Made by a program: the position numbers and the translations under genes | Notes under the pieces: model-generated | Told to the model about the DNA's origin: nothing | Seen by the model: the letters and a program-made list of their open reading frames with translations, nothing else | Databases searched by the model: none | In this document: positions 21,523 to 29,975 of the stretch, in pieces | Layout: each line of letters opens with the position of its first letter | Numbering within the stretch: position 1 is the stretch's first letter | Origin: Paraburkholderia phytofirmans OLGA172 | GTDB taxonomy: Bacteria > Pseudomonadota > Gammaproteobacteria > Burkholderiales > Burkholderiaceae | Length of the DNA: 64,000 nt | NCBI RefSeq assembly: GCF_001634365.1 | Contig: NZ_CP014578.1 | Location: forward strand, 2,542,001-2,606,000 | Direction of reading: 5' to 3'

Positions 21523-21921
21523 GGATTCGATGATTGCGCGCGTTTTTATCGGGGTTCAAGCCGCTTTCCGCACTGTTTTTCACCTCTTTGCGGCTCGCTT
21601 GGCGGCTGCCTGGTGGCCCTGCCTTGCGCCCACTCCCTGCCAGTTTCCAGCCTGCTTGCGGCGGTGCTTGTGGCAGTTTAGCGGCCCCTTTCACCGGTGC
21701 CGAATCCGCCAGAAGGACCTGCGTGGCCGACAATGCCGCGCTTGCCGCTCGCGTTTCCACTCATGATTCCCACACGCCTTCCGGCGGACAATCCCGGCTA
21801 TGCCATTCGACATATTCAGTCGGTGCGCCCATGCTGATAAGCTAGTGGACGCGCTCGGGGCTGCGCCTCTATCTGTTTATGCCACCCGCCCTCGCAACGA
21901 CTCCAACCATTCAGAGACACC
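21523..21921. other. Stretch without a recognisable gene
   Basis: About 400 bases between the IS element and the glycerate kinase gene. A 96-codon minus-strand frame runs out of this stretch into the IS and has no family features or ribosome site. Before the IS inserted, this was the far upstream region of tig. The kinase promoter is presumably in the right part. Confidence 0.45.
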
Positions 21922-23067
21922 ATGCCGAACCTGCCGTCCTCGCCTGTCGTCGTCATTGCTCCCGATTCCTTCAAAGGTTCGCTCAGCGCGGAACAGGTCG
22001 CGCAGGCGATTGCGTCCGGCATCCAGCGCGCCCGGCTGGACGCCACTGTGCGCATCTGCCCGATGGCCGATGGCGGCGAAGGCACGCTCGACGCCATGCT
22101 CACAAGCGGCGGCGAACGCCGCACGCTGAGCGTGCGCGGCGCGGCCGGTCCAGTGCGCGAGGCACTCACCGGCCTGCTTGCGGATGGCAGCGCGATCATC
22201 GAAACAGCGGAAATCGTCGGCATTACCGATCCGGTCGGCATGGGCGTGCCGGTCGAGGCGCGCAGCACCCGCGGTATGGGCGAAGCGATTCGCGCACTGC
22301 TCGACGCGGGCGTGCGGCGCTTTTTCGTCGCGCTCGGCGGCAGCAGCACGAACGACGGCGGCGCCGGCTTGCTGGCCGGTCTCGGCCTGAAATTTTTCGA
22401 CGCGGAAGGCAAGGAACTTGACGCCACGCCCGAACAACTCGCTCGCGTCGCGCGCCTCGACGTCTCGCAACTGGACGCCCGTCTCGCGGACACGCAGTTC
22501 GTCGGCATGTCGGATGTGGACAACCCGCTGACCGGCGAGCACGGCGCGACCGCTGTGTTCGGACCGCAAAAGGGGGTGAAGCCGGAACAGGTTGCCCCCA
22601 TCGACGCCGCCCTCACCCGCTTCGCCGATCTGCTCGAGGCGGCGCTGGGGCGCTCCGCACGCAACCAACCCGGCGCGGGTGCGGCCGGCGGTCTCGGCTT
22701 CGCGCTGCACATGCTGGACGCGCAGTTCGAGCCGGGGGCGGAAACCGTCGCACGGCAGATCGGCCTGGACGCGGCGCTTGGAGGCGCGAACTGGCTGATC
22801 ACCGGCGAAGGCCGCTCGGACGTGCAAACGCTGCACGGCAAAGCGCCGTTCATCGCTTGCCGTCATGCGCAGGCAGCGGGCGTGCCGGCCACGCTGCTCT
22901 CCGGTGCGGTCGACTCCGCGGCGCTACCGCGCCTTGCCGAATACTTCAGTGGCTGCTTCTCGCCGGCCCCCGGGCCGATCACCCTCGATGTTGCAATTCG
23001 CGACGCGGCGCGTCTTTTGGCCGACGCAGCCGAACAGTTGACGCGCCTGAAATACGGCGCGCGTTGA
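21922..23067 (+). CDS. Glycerate kinase (type I, GarK/GlxK family)
   Basis: A 381-residue cytoplasmic kinase that phosphorylates D-glycerate, normally to 2-phosphoglycerate in glyoxylate and glycerate use. Signatures are the N-terminal IAPDSFKGSLSA, CPMADGGEGTLD (about residues 49-60), GGSSTNDGGAG near 140-150, GAAGGLGFAL and TGEGRSD. Length and motif order match the GarK family. The MarR-type gene starts about 60 bases downstream on the same strand and may be co-transcribed. No other glyoxylate pathway genes are close by. Confidence 0.92.
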   Translation: MPNLPSSPVVVIAPDSFKGSLSAEQVAQAIASGIQRARLDATVRICPMADGGEGTLDAMLTSGGERRTLSVRGAAGPVREALTGLLADGSAIIETAEIVGITDPVGMGVPVEARSTRGMGEAIRALLDAGVRRFFVALGGSSTNDGGAGLLAGLGLKFFDAEGKELDATPEQLARVARLDVSQLDARLADTQFVGMSDVDNPLTGEHGATAVFGPQKGVKPEQVAPIDAALTRFADLLEAALGRSARNQPGAGAAGGLGFALHMLDAQFEPGAETVARQIGLDAALGGANWLITGEGRSDVQTLHGKAPFIACRHAQAAGVPATLLSGAVDSAALPRLAEYFSGCFSPAPGPITLDVAIRDAARLLADAAEQLTRLKYGAR

Positions 23068-23130
23068 CCGGCAGGACGGTTGCGGCAACAATCACAGCGC
23101 CGCGACCGCGCCACTCATCACGGGAAGAGC

Positions 23131-23583
23131 ATGAAGGCCTCCGCCAAAACCGGACTCGAACAGTTCTTGACGTACCGTCTGCATGTCCTGAACAAACTCG
23201 CGGAGCGTGGCATCGGCGTGCGCTATCAGGACAAATTGGGCGTGACATTGCCTGAAGCACGGGTGATTGCGTCGGTGGGCTCGTTCGGACCGTTTTCGAT
23301 CATGGAACTGGCGCGGCACGCCAACCTCGACAAGAGTCAGGCGAGCCGTGCGGCCGAGGCGTTGATCAAGCAAGGACTCGTGAAACGCGAGCCGAGCGCT
23401 GAAGACGGCCGCGTCGTGCTGGTGTCGCTGACCCCTGAAGGCCGCGCGCTCTATCGCAAGGTGATGCCGATCGCGCGTAAGTGGAACGGGGATATGTTCG
23501 ACTGCCTCGACGAGCAGGAGAAGCTCGCGTTCGGCCAGGCGCTCGACAAGATCATCAATTCGATGTCGGAGCGCGAGGAGTAA
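23131..23583 (+). CDS. MarR-family transcriptional regulator
   Basis: A 150-residue winged-helix DNA-binding protein that probably works as a dimer responding to a small aromatic or oxidative signal. The helix-turn-helix segment is MELARHANLDKSQASRAAEAL (split across about residues 60-80) and the wing carries VKREPSAEDGRVVLVSLT, both typical. I took the ATG at 23131, with GGAAGAG in front, rather than an upstream frame opening at 23080. It follows glycerate kinase, though its targets cannot be told from the sequence. Confidence 0.88.
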   Translation: MKASAKTGLEQFLTYRLHVLNKLAERGIGVRYQDKLGVTLPEARVIASVGSFGPFSIMELARHANLDKSQASRAAEALIKQGLVKREPSAEDGRVVLVSLTPEGRALYRKVMPIARKWNGDMFDCLDEQEKLAFGQALDKIINSMSEREE

Positions 23584-23688
23584 GTAACGACGCGCCAGCG
23601 CCAGGTGCCCGCGCAGTGCAATCCCTCGGCGCGTCCCAATCTTCCGGCTCTGTGCAATCCCCCACGTCGGAATACGCCCGCGCCGAAG

Positions 23689-25218
23689 TCAGCGCTTTCC
23701 GGTGTTTTGACCATCAGCGCCAGCCGCGCCTGCATCGTTAGCTGTAGCGCTTGCTGCACCTGACCCGCTGGGCGCACCACCTGCCGATCCGCCAGCGCCG
23801 CCCGCTCCTGCGCCGCCATCGGCCACTCCTCCAGCCACACCGCCAGCCTGGGCTCCGGCCTGCACCTGAGCGCCACGCGCAAGCCGCCAGGCGATCGCAC
23901 CGAGCAAGCCGACAGCCAGCAACAACGCCGCCCACAACATATAGCGCCGCATTGCATCGTGGTCTTTGCCCGGCGACTGCGCATCGCCCTCCAGCCCAAC
24001 GGGCAACGCCTCGCCCAGCCGCGCCGTGACGGCGACCGACGAAGCGCCCATCAGCAGATCCGCCCGGCTCACCGCTGACGACACCGCGGCCGCACTCCCC
24101 ACCGCCAGCGTGAATGGCGCGGCCCCGCGCGCGACGAAAGTGAGTGTCGCCGGACGCCAGCCCGCTGCGACAGTCAACGTGCCGCTTCCCAAACCGCCAT
24201 TGCGCGTATCGACCACCACGCGCCACTGACGATCGGTGTCGAGCGCCATTTCAAGCGATGGATTGCTTTGCTCCACCGTGCCGTTGTGCAACCGGAAGAG
24301 CATCGCGCTCGATACTTCTCTCCAGGCCGACTCCAGTCCCGCACGCGAGTAGACGACAGCGGGCGCCACAGTATTCGGCTGCGGCAGATTCAGGCGCAAA
24401 CGATCGATGGGATAAGGGCCGCCGGTCTCGAAGAAATACTCGCCGGCTTTCGGACCCGCGTGGGCGACGATGCCTTCGCGCCATTCCCGCTGGGTATCCG
24501 CGCGCTGCGCATTGTCGGCGCTGGCCGCCTGCACCTGAGCGTCGATCGACTCGATGTACGGCTCGCCGTCGAGCCAGTGCAAACGCAGGTAACGTGCGCG
24601 CATGCCGTTGAACTCGATACGGTCCTGGCTCAGCGTGCTGCCGTTGTAGCTCACCTTGAGCAGTTGCGCCTCGCCGGCGGGTTGCCAGTTGCGCAAATCG
24701 TCACTCGATTCGACGCTGACTCGCCCCTGATAATTGTCGTCACGCACATGGACGACCAATGCGTCGATCTGAGCCTCCCCTCGCGTCTCGCGCGAGACGT
24801 CGATCAGGTCGGCGTCATGTTGCGCGCGGTCCGGTGGCGCTGACGTTGCACGCAGCGACCCGTCGGCGGCAATCGTCACGCCGAGTGGCGCGCCGCTACT
24901 GCTGCCGGAAGCGGCGGACGGCAACGGAAACCAGCGCACCGGACGCAAGGCGGCCGGTGCGCTGGAAGGCTCGCGCGGCGCCTCGAGCGAATACGGCACC
25001 GGTTCGCCGGCGCCATTGAACACGCGCACGTCGCCGAGATCCCCGCGCTGGCTGGCGGCGTAGACGGCAGCCGGAAGCGTCACGCTGTAATAGGCGGCGC
25101 CGCTCTCGAGTTCGAGCGCAAAGCGCTGCGCAAACCGATCGGCCGCTACGGCCGCCGTCGACACCCATATGGACGAGATCGCAAGACACCACCCCGTCAC
25201 TATCAAGACACGCTTCAT
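23689..25218 (-). CDS. DUF3999 family exported membrane protein
   Basis: A 509-residue protein with an N-terminal signal peptide (to about AVAA, residue 26), a large periplasmic region of beta-strand character (DVRVFNGAGEPVPYSLE and YLRLHWLDGEPYIESI) and one C-terminal transmembrane helix (YMLWAALLLAVGLLGAIAWRLA, about 428-449). The last ~60 residues are almost only Gly, Ala and Ser, a low-complexity cytoplasmic tail. Its start codon overlaps the stop of the DUF2339 gene (ATGA), so translation is coupled. Function is not known; the pairing with DUF2339 is the main clue. Confidence 0.75.
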   Translation of the reverse strand: MKRVLIVTGWCLAISSIWVSTAAVAADRFAQRFALELESGAAYYSVTLPAAVYAASQRGDLGDVRVFNGAGEPVPYSLEAPREPSSAPAALRPVRWFPLPSAASGSSSGAPLGVTIAADGSLRATSAPPDRAQHDADLIDVSRETRGEAQIDALVVHVRDDNYQGRVSVESSDDLRNWQPAGEAQLLKVSYNGSTLSQDRIEFNGMRARYLRLHWLDGEPYIESIDAQVQAASADNAQRADTQREWREGIVAHAGPKAGEYFFETGGPYPIDRLRLNLPQPNTVAPAVVYSRAGLESAWREVSSAMLFRLHNGTVEQSNPSLEMALDTDRQWRVVVDTRNGGLGSGTLTVAAGWRPATLTFVARGAAPFTLAVGSAAAVSSAVSRADLLMGASSVAVTARLGEALPVGLEGDAQSPGKDHDAMRRYMLWAALLLAVGLLGAIAWRLARGAQVQAGAQAGGVAGGVADGGAGAGGAGGSAGGAPSGSGAASATANDAGAAGADGQNTGKR

Positions 25219-28157
25219 TGCTCAGTTTCCAGAACGGCCGCTTTAGGCGGCAACGGCGAGAAGTAGCCAATCAGGAGCAACATCAGGCCGATACCGATGA
25301 ACGACACGACCCGCTCGATACCGGTCACGTGCGACAGGTCGAACAGGAATAGTTTGACGACGGTCGCCGCCAGCAGGCCGCCGCCGATGAACCAGAATAT
25401 CCGGCTGGTTCGCCGAGTCGCCCAGATCATCACAGCCAACGCGCAGACCGTCCAGAACACCGATACCGAAGCCTGCACCAGCATCGAGTGTGACATTTCG
25501 TCGAGCTGGTACGGCACGCCGATCCAATGATGCAGCGTGCGCAGCAGCAACGCGTTGAACCACAGGAACAAGGTCGCGAGCACCGCGTAGTCGAAAGCCC
25601 GCGGACGCCCGTGCACGCCCAGTGCGCGCAGGCGCCGCAGCCACACGGCGCAGGCGATAAACGCAAGGATCTGCGCCACATCCAGCGGATTCGCGATCGG
25701 CAGCCAGAAAAGGGGCGCGGCGCTGCCGTCGCTCGTCACGCTCGCGATGCTCCACATCCAGAGCAAGGCGGCGAGCGGCGCCGTGGCCCACACCTGATAG
25801 GCCTCTACGAAGCGCGCGACCGGCCAGCGCAAACGATGCCCGACGCCCGCCACCAATAGCAGCAGAATGCCGACGCCATAAGCCCACGCGCTCCAGCTCC
25901 ATGCACCTTCCGGCACGTAGGCGCGCAAGCCCCAATAGCCTTCGAGCGCGACGAGCGCGCCGGCCGTCCAGAACATCAGCGCATGCAGGGGCGCGAGCAC
26001 ACGATCGCCGACGTCGCACTGCTGACGCCAAAGCAGCAGGTAGGTGGACGCTGCGACGACCGCGCAAGCCAGCCAACCGTAACCGCTGACCGGGACCATG
26101 CTCAGCATGAACAGACTCAAGGTCAGCAGAGCGAGGACCGGCACGAGCGCCAGTGCCGGCAGTTCGGCGAGCGGCCAACGCAGCTCGCGGCGCGCGCCGT
26201 GCGCGAGCCATGCTGTTAGAACGGCGAACAGCGCGACGACGGCCGTTTCGAAACGATCATGGCCATACGCAAGATGCGCCTGCACGTAGGCGTGGATCTC
26301 GTGGAGACCGCCCGAGATCCACCACGACAGCCCCCACACGCTGGCGACGAGGCCAATCTGCGGCATCCATACGTGCCACGCGCCCGCTTCGCTGCGCCCA
26401 TGCAACCGCCATCCCGTGAAGATGCCCGCGATCGCGATCAGCACGGTCGCGATATACGCGCCGTTCAGGACCGGCCACGCATGTGCGCCATCGATCTGCG
26501 CGAGCATGCCGACAACATACGCGCCCGCCGCGGCCAGTTGCATCAGCAAGCCGAAGCCAAACGCGATCAGGCGCCGCTGACGCACAGCGAGCCAGGTGAT
26601 CGCGGCGCCTTCAATTGCCCAGGCCGCGCTCGTGGTCGGTCCGGTGAAAGCGAGCGGCACAGCGAGCGTAGCGAAGATCACGGCCAGCGCGAGCATGGCC
26701 TCGAACATCATGCCAAGGCGCGCGTGCCGCCGCGCCAGCCAGCCCGCGATCGCGAGGTAGAACGCTGCCAGCGCCACCGCGCTCCACGCCAGACCGAACT
26801 CGGTGCCCTTCATCAGCGCCGCTTGCAGACCGATCGCGACGAGCGGCGTGCCGAACACCAGCGTGCCGTCGACGTAATGCTTGAGCGCGACCTCGCGGCG
26901 CACCGCGTAGAGCAACGCGATGCCGACATACATCAGGAAGAACAGAATCAGGAACGGCTCGGTGCTGGCAAGCAACTCAGGCCGGTAAGCCGTTACGCCC
27001 CACACAGCGCCGATCGAAAACGTGAACACAAAGCCAAGCAGATTCAGCGGCCGCCACGCCTTGAACCACGCGATCGCGAAAATGCCCGCGTTGAGCAGCG
27101 CGTAGTAGCTGAACAGCATCACGTGATTGCCGCCGCCCGTCGACAGGAGCACCGTCGCGAGGAAGCCGCCCGCGCTGCCCATGAAGGCCAGCGACGACGC
27201 GTTCTGCCGCACCGCCAGAAAGGCGCTCAAGCCGCAGATCGCGAGCATCAGCGGCAAGGCGGCGGCCGCCGGCAGCAAATGGTAGAGCCTGGTGGCGGCG
27301 AACACGGTCAGATAGAGCGCACCGACGCCGCCGCCCTGCAAGATCAGCCCGTACGCGCCGCGACGCTCGCCGATGCGCCACCCGAGCCCGATCAGGACGG
27401 TCGCGGCAAGCGCCACACCGGCGAGGCGGAATTCGATCGGCAGCAGGCTGTTGTCGGCGGCGTATTTGAGCAGGAACGCAATGCCGAAGAACAACACGAC
27501 GACGCCGGCCCGCACGACCGTGTTGCCGCCGTATAGCCAGTCGCGTCCGCGTTTGAGGAGGCGCTCGGCGAGATCGGGACCGGCGCCGCGCGGCGGTACG
27601 GGCGGAGACGGTGGTGCGGACGGGGTCTGCGCTGGCAGCGGTTCGCTCGATGAAAGCGCACCGGGCGACGCGGACGGCCTGACCGCACTGGCGCTCACCG
27701 TCAGGTGTATGGCGGCCGGTTGCGCCGGCGTTGCCGCAGGCTCGCGCGGCGGCTTCTGCTCTGTCGCGGCTGGCATCGCGTAGGGATGCGGCACATCATC
27801 GGCCGGACGCAGTTTGAACGCTGCCGGCTCGCCATCCACGCTCCCGGTCGCCGATGCCCCCGTGACGCTGGCCCGCCATTCGCGAATCTCGCCGCGCAGA
27901 ACGACGATCTCGCGCTCGAGTCGCTCGACGCGCGCGGCCAGTTCGCTGGATGGGCTGCGGATTGGACTCCCGCTATCGGTCGCCGCCGGTTTGGACGCGG
28001 GTTCGTTCGCGGCACCCAAGGACTTCTTTTGCAGCAGACGTGCGAGCGCAAAGCCGGCCACCCCGCCCATCAGCGCACCGTAGCCGATCGGGAAATCGTT
28101 CGACAAGGCGGCCAACACCCCGACGATCGCGCCGATCACGGCAAATATCACGTTCAT
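25215..28157 (-). CDS. DUF2339 family polytopic membrane protein
   Basis: A 980-residue inner-membrane protein with more than twenty hydrophobic segments. The N-terminus has two short helices (VIFAVIGAIVGVLAAL), then a coiled coil around residues 72-92 (ELAARVERLEREIVVLRGEI), a Pro/Ala-rich linker, and from about residue 205 a long run of membrane spans ending in a KAAVLETEQ tail. This matches DUF2339. The gene is translationally coupled with the downstream DUF3999 gene. No enzymatic motif is evident; a role at the envelope is inferred only from topology. Confidence 0.8.
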   Translation of the reverse strand: MNVIFAVIGAIVGVLAALSNDFPIGYGALMGGVAGFALARLLQKKSLGAANEPASKPAATDSGSPIRSPSSELAARVERLEREIVVLRGEIREWRASVTGASATGSVDGEPAAFKLRPADDVPHPYAMPAATEQKPPREPAATPAQPAAIHLTVSASAVRPSASPGALSSSEPLPAQTPSAPPSPPVPPRGAGPDLAERLLKRGRDWLYGGNTVVRAGVVVLFFGIAFLLKYAADNSLLPIEFRLAGVALAATVLIGLGWRIGERRGAYGLILQGGGVGALYLTVFAATRLYHLLPAAAALPLMLAICGLSAFLAVRQNASSLAFMGSAGGFLATVLLSTGGGNHVMLFSYYALLNAGIFAIAWFKAWRPLNLLGFVFTFSIGAVWGVTAYRPELLASTEPFLILFFLMYVGIALLYAVRREVALKHYVDGTLVFGTPLVAIGLQAALMKGTEFGLAWSAVALAAFYLAIAGWLARRHARLGMMFEAMLALAVIFATLAVPLAFTGPTTSAAWAIEGAAITWLAVRQRRLIAFGFGLLMQLAAAGAYVVGMLAQIDGAHAWPVLNGAYIATVLIAIAGIFTGWRLHGRSEAGAWHVWMPQIGLVASVWGLSWWISGGLHEIHAYVQAHLAYGHDRFETAVVALFAVLTAWLAHGARRELRWPLAELPALALVPVLALLTLSLFMLSMVPVSGYGWLACAVVAASTYLLLWRQQCDVGDRVLAPLHALMFWTAGALVALEGYWGLRAYVPEGAWSWSAWAYGVGILLLLVAGVGHRLRWPVARFVEAYQVWATAPLAALLWMWSIASVTSDGSAAPLFWLPIANPLDVAQILAFIACAVWLRRLRALGVHGRPRAFDYAVLATLFLWFNALLLRTLHHWIGVPYQLDEMSHSMLVQASVSVFWTVCALAVMIWATRRTSRIFWFIGGGLLAATVVKLFLFDLSHVTGIERVVSFIGIGLMLLLIGYFSPLPPKAAVLETEQ

Positions 28158-28401
28158 CGCATCCCTCTTTTATTGTCTTCTGTTGCGAGATCCGTTTGTC
28201 GCACGTATTAATCCGCGAGTATTGCGTCAACGACGTTTAATAGAGTAACTGCGCTGAACACCTTCGTCACGCTTCGAGCACGGCGGAGCCGGCCAGGCCG
28301 CCGCGTTCACGGCAACCCGTCAACCATGTCAAAATTCGGGATCGGCCACCGGGCCTTCAGTCACCACCTCAGTCACCCACATTTCACCCAGGGAAGTTTC
28401 A

Positions 28402-28695
28402 GTGGACATCAACAAACAGCTAGCGGCCCTCACCGCCTCAGAACTTCAAACCGCCGGCGCAAGCCAGGCGACGGCGATCGCCGTCAGTGTGCTGCTGCGT
28501 CATCTGCGCTCGCCTGAACTGGCAAAATTGTTGTCGTCGGCGTTCGAAAACCACCAGGCGGTCATGCTGCAAACGCCATGGCCCGATCCGATGCTGCAGG
28601 CATTCGGATCGACCCGCCGCTTTCTCGAAGGCGCCGCACAAGCCGAGTTGCCGGGCGCACAAGCCGAACAGCAATCGCCCGCACCGGACGCCTGA
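28402..28695 (+). CDS. Small conserved-looking hypothetical protein
   Basis: A 97-residue soluble protein beginning at GTG (MDINKQLAALTASEL) with GGGAAG upstream. Residues 1-60 appear helical; the tail is rich in Ala, Gln and Pro. No family is recognised. It precedes the convergent tRNA-Leu, and the tRNA terminator lies in the gap between them. Confidence 0.55.
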   Translation: MDINKQLAALTASELQTAGASQATAIAVSVLLRHLRSPELAKLLSSAFENHQAVMLQTPWPDPMLQAFGSTRRFLEGAAQAELPGAQAEQQSPAPDA

Positions 28696-28738
28696 GCGCT
28701 GCCGGGCACGCGCGGCCCGGCGCAAGTCACACGGAAAA

Positions 28739-28773
28739 CAAAAAACCCCGTCAGTCCGAAGACTTAACGGGGT
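28739..28773 (-). terminator. Terminator of tRNA-Leu transcript
   Basis: On the minus strand GAACCCCGTTAAG begins a stem that pairs with GACGGGGTT and is followed by a T-run. The plus-strand A-run gives it some capacity in the other direction. Confidence 0.82.
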
Positions 28774-28790
28774 TCTCTGCTACATAGGGA

Positions 28791-28877
28791 TGGTGCGAGG
28801 GAGGGGACTCGAACCCCTACACCCTTGCGGGCGTCAGGACCTAAACCTGGTGCGTCTACCAATTTCGCCACCCTCGC
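28791..28877 (-). tRNA. tRNA-Leu (anticodon TAG)
   Basis: An 87-nt class II tRNA on the minus strand. Acceptor GCGAGGG pairs with CCCTCGC, discriminator A, CCA encoded (28791-28793). The anticodon loop TTTAGGT gives TAG and the long variable arm expected of Leu tRNA is present. Confidence 0.97.
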
Positions 28878-29025
28878 AGCCGGGCAAAGCCGCTACGCGT
28901 TCTGCCCGATGTCCTGCCTGCTCACGGCCGCGTAAAACCCCGCGCCCGAAAGTGTAAGCGCGAGATTCTAACCGATTGATTCGCACTTGTCTGCATTTGC
29001 TCATGCATCTGCCCGAGGAGCGTGG

Positions 29026-29922
29026 ATGCTACAATTTTCGGCCAAAGGCACGCACGCCGTGCCCCTCTTCGCCTGCCCTTCCCCACATTCCAATCCCGTG
29101 AATTTCGACGAATATTGCCAGCAGAAAGCGGCGCCGCCCGGATCGAGCACTTACTATGCGCTTCGGCAGGCGCCCGCGGCAAGCCAGCCGCTCCTGACCG
29201 CGCTGTTTGCCCTGCGCCGCGAGTTCGAGGAAACCGTAAAAGAAACCAGCGATCCGGCCATCGGCCGCACCAAACTCGCGTGGTGGCAAAACGAGATCGC
29301 CGCGCTGGCTTCGGGCTCGCCGTCGCATCCGGTTTCAAAGGCGCTGGCGGCTTATTTGCCCGACGTGCAGACCGCGTATCCGGCATTACAGGCGCTGCTC
29401 GCCGGTTTCGAAATGGACCTCGACCAGGCGCGCTACCTCGACTATCCGAATCTGCGGCGCTACGTGCAGGGCGTGGGCGGCACCTTCGCGTCGCTGCTCG
29501 CGCGTGCTACGGCGAAAGACAGCGCACAGGCGTCGAACTGGTCCGGGCCGCTCGGCGAGGCGCTGCAGCTTGCGCAGTTCGTCGTCGAAACCGGCAATGA
29601 TGCGCGTCACGGCCGCATCTATATTCCGATCGACGAAATGCAGCGCTTTAATGTCACTGCTGCGGATCTGATCAATCGAAAATATTCCGACGCGTTTACC
29701 GAGCTGATGCGCTTCGAGACCAAGCGGGCCCGCGATGCTTTGCAAGCGGCGCTCGCCGCCATGCCCGTGCATGAGCGCCGCTCGCAGCGCACGCTGGTGG
29801 CGCAGGCGGCACTTGCCCTGGCGCTGCTGGATGAAATCGAACGTGACGGCTATCACGTGCTGCATCAACGCATCGCGTTGACGCCGATCCGCAAACTCTG
29901 GATCGCGTGGCGCGCCAGATAA
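29026..29922 (+). CDS. Squalene/phytoene synthase family protein with altered aspartate-rich motifs
   Basis: About 298 residues in the squalene/phytoene synthase fold. Family features include NFDEYCQQKAAPPGSSTYYA, the KLAWWQNEI block and QFVVETGNDARHGRIYIP. In active synthases both aspartate-rich motifs read DxxxD; here the first reads EFEETVKE and the second ETGND, so the usual magnesium-binding set is changed. It may not be a prenyl synthase; a non-enzymatic role, as for the mitochondrial relative NDUFAF6, is possible. The ATG at 29026 has GAGGAG five bases upstream; a GTG at 29098 right at the start of homology is the alternative, and a TACAAT box at 29030 would favour it. Annotation as hpnD would be unsafe. 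Confidence 0.75.
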   Translation: MLQFSAKGTHAVPLFACPSPHSNPVNFDEYCQQKAAPPGSSTYYALRQAPAASQPLLTALFALRREFEETVKETSDPAIGRTKLAWWQNEIAALASGSPSHPVSKALAAYLPDVQTAYPALQALLAGFEMDLDQARYLDYPNLRRYVQGVGGTFASLLARATAKDSAQASNWSGPLGEALQLAQFVVETGNDARHGRIYIPIDEMQRFNVTAADLINRKYSDAFTELMRFETKRARDALQAALAAMPVHERRSQRTLVAQAALALALLDEIERDGYHVLHQRIALTPIRKLWIAWRAR

Positions 29923-29975
29923 GCGGGCGGCACGCCGGCCGCCACCTTATGCAGAGAAGAAAGCGCAGTCCACTA

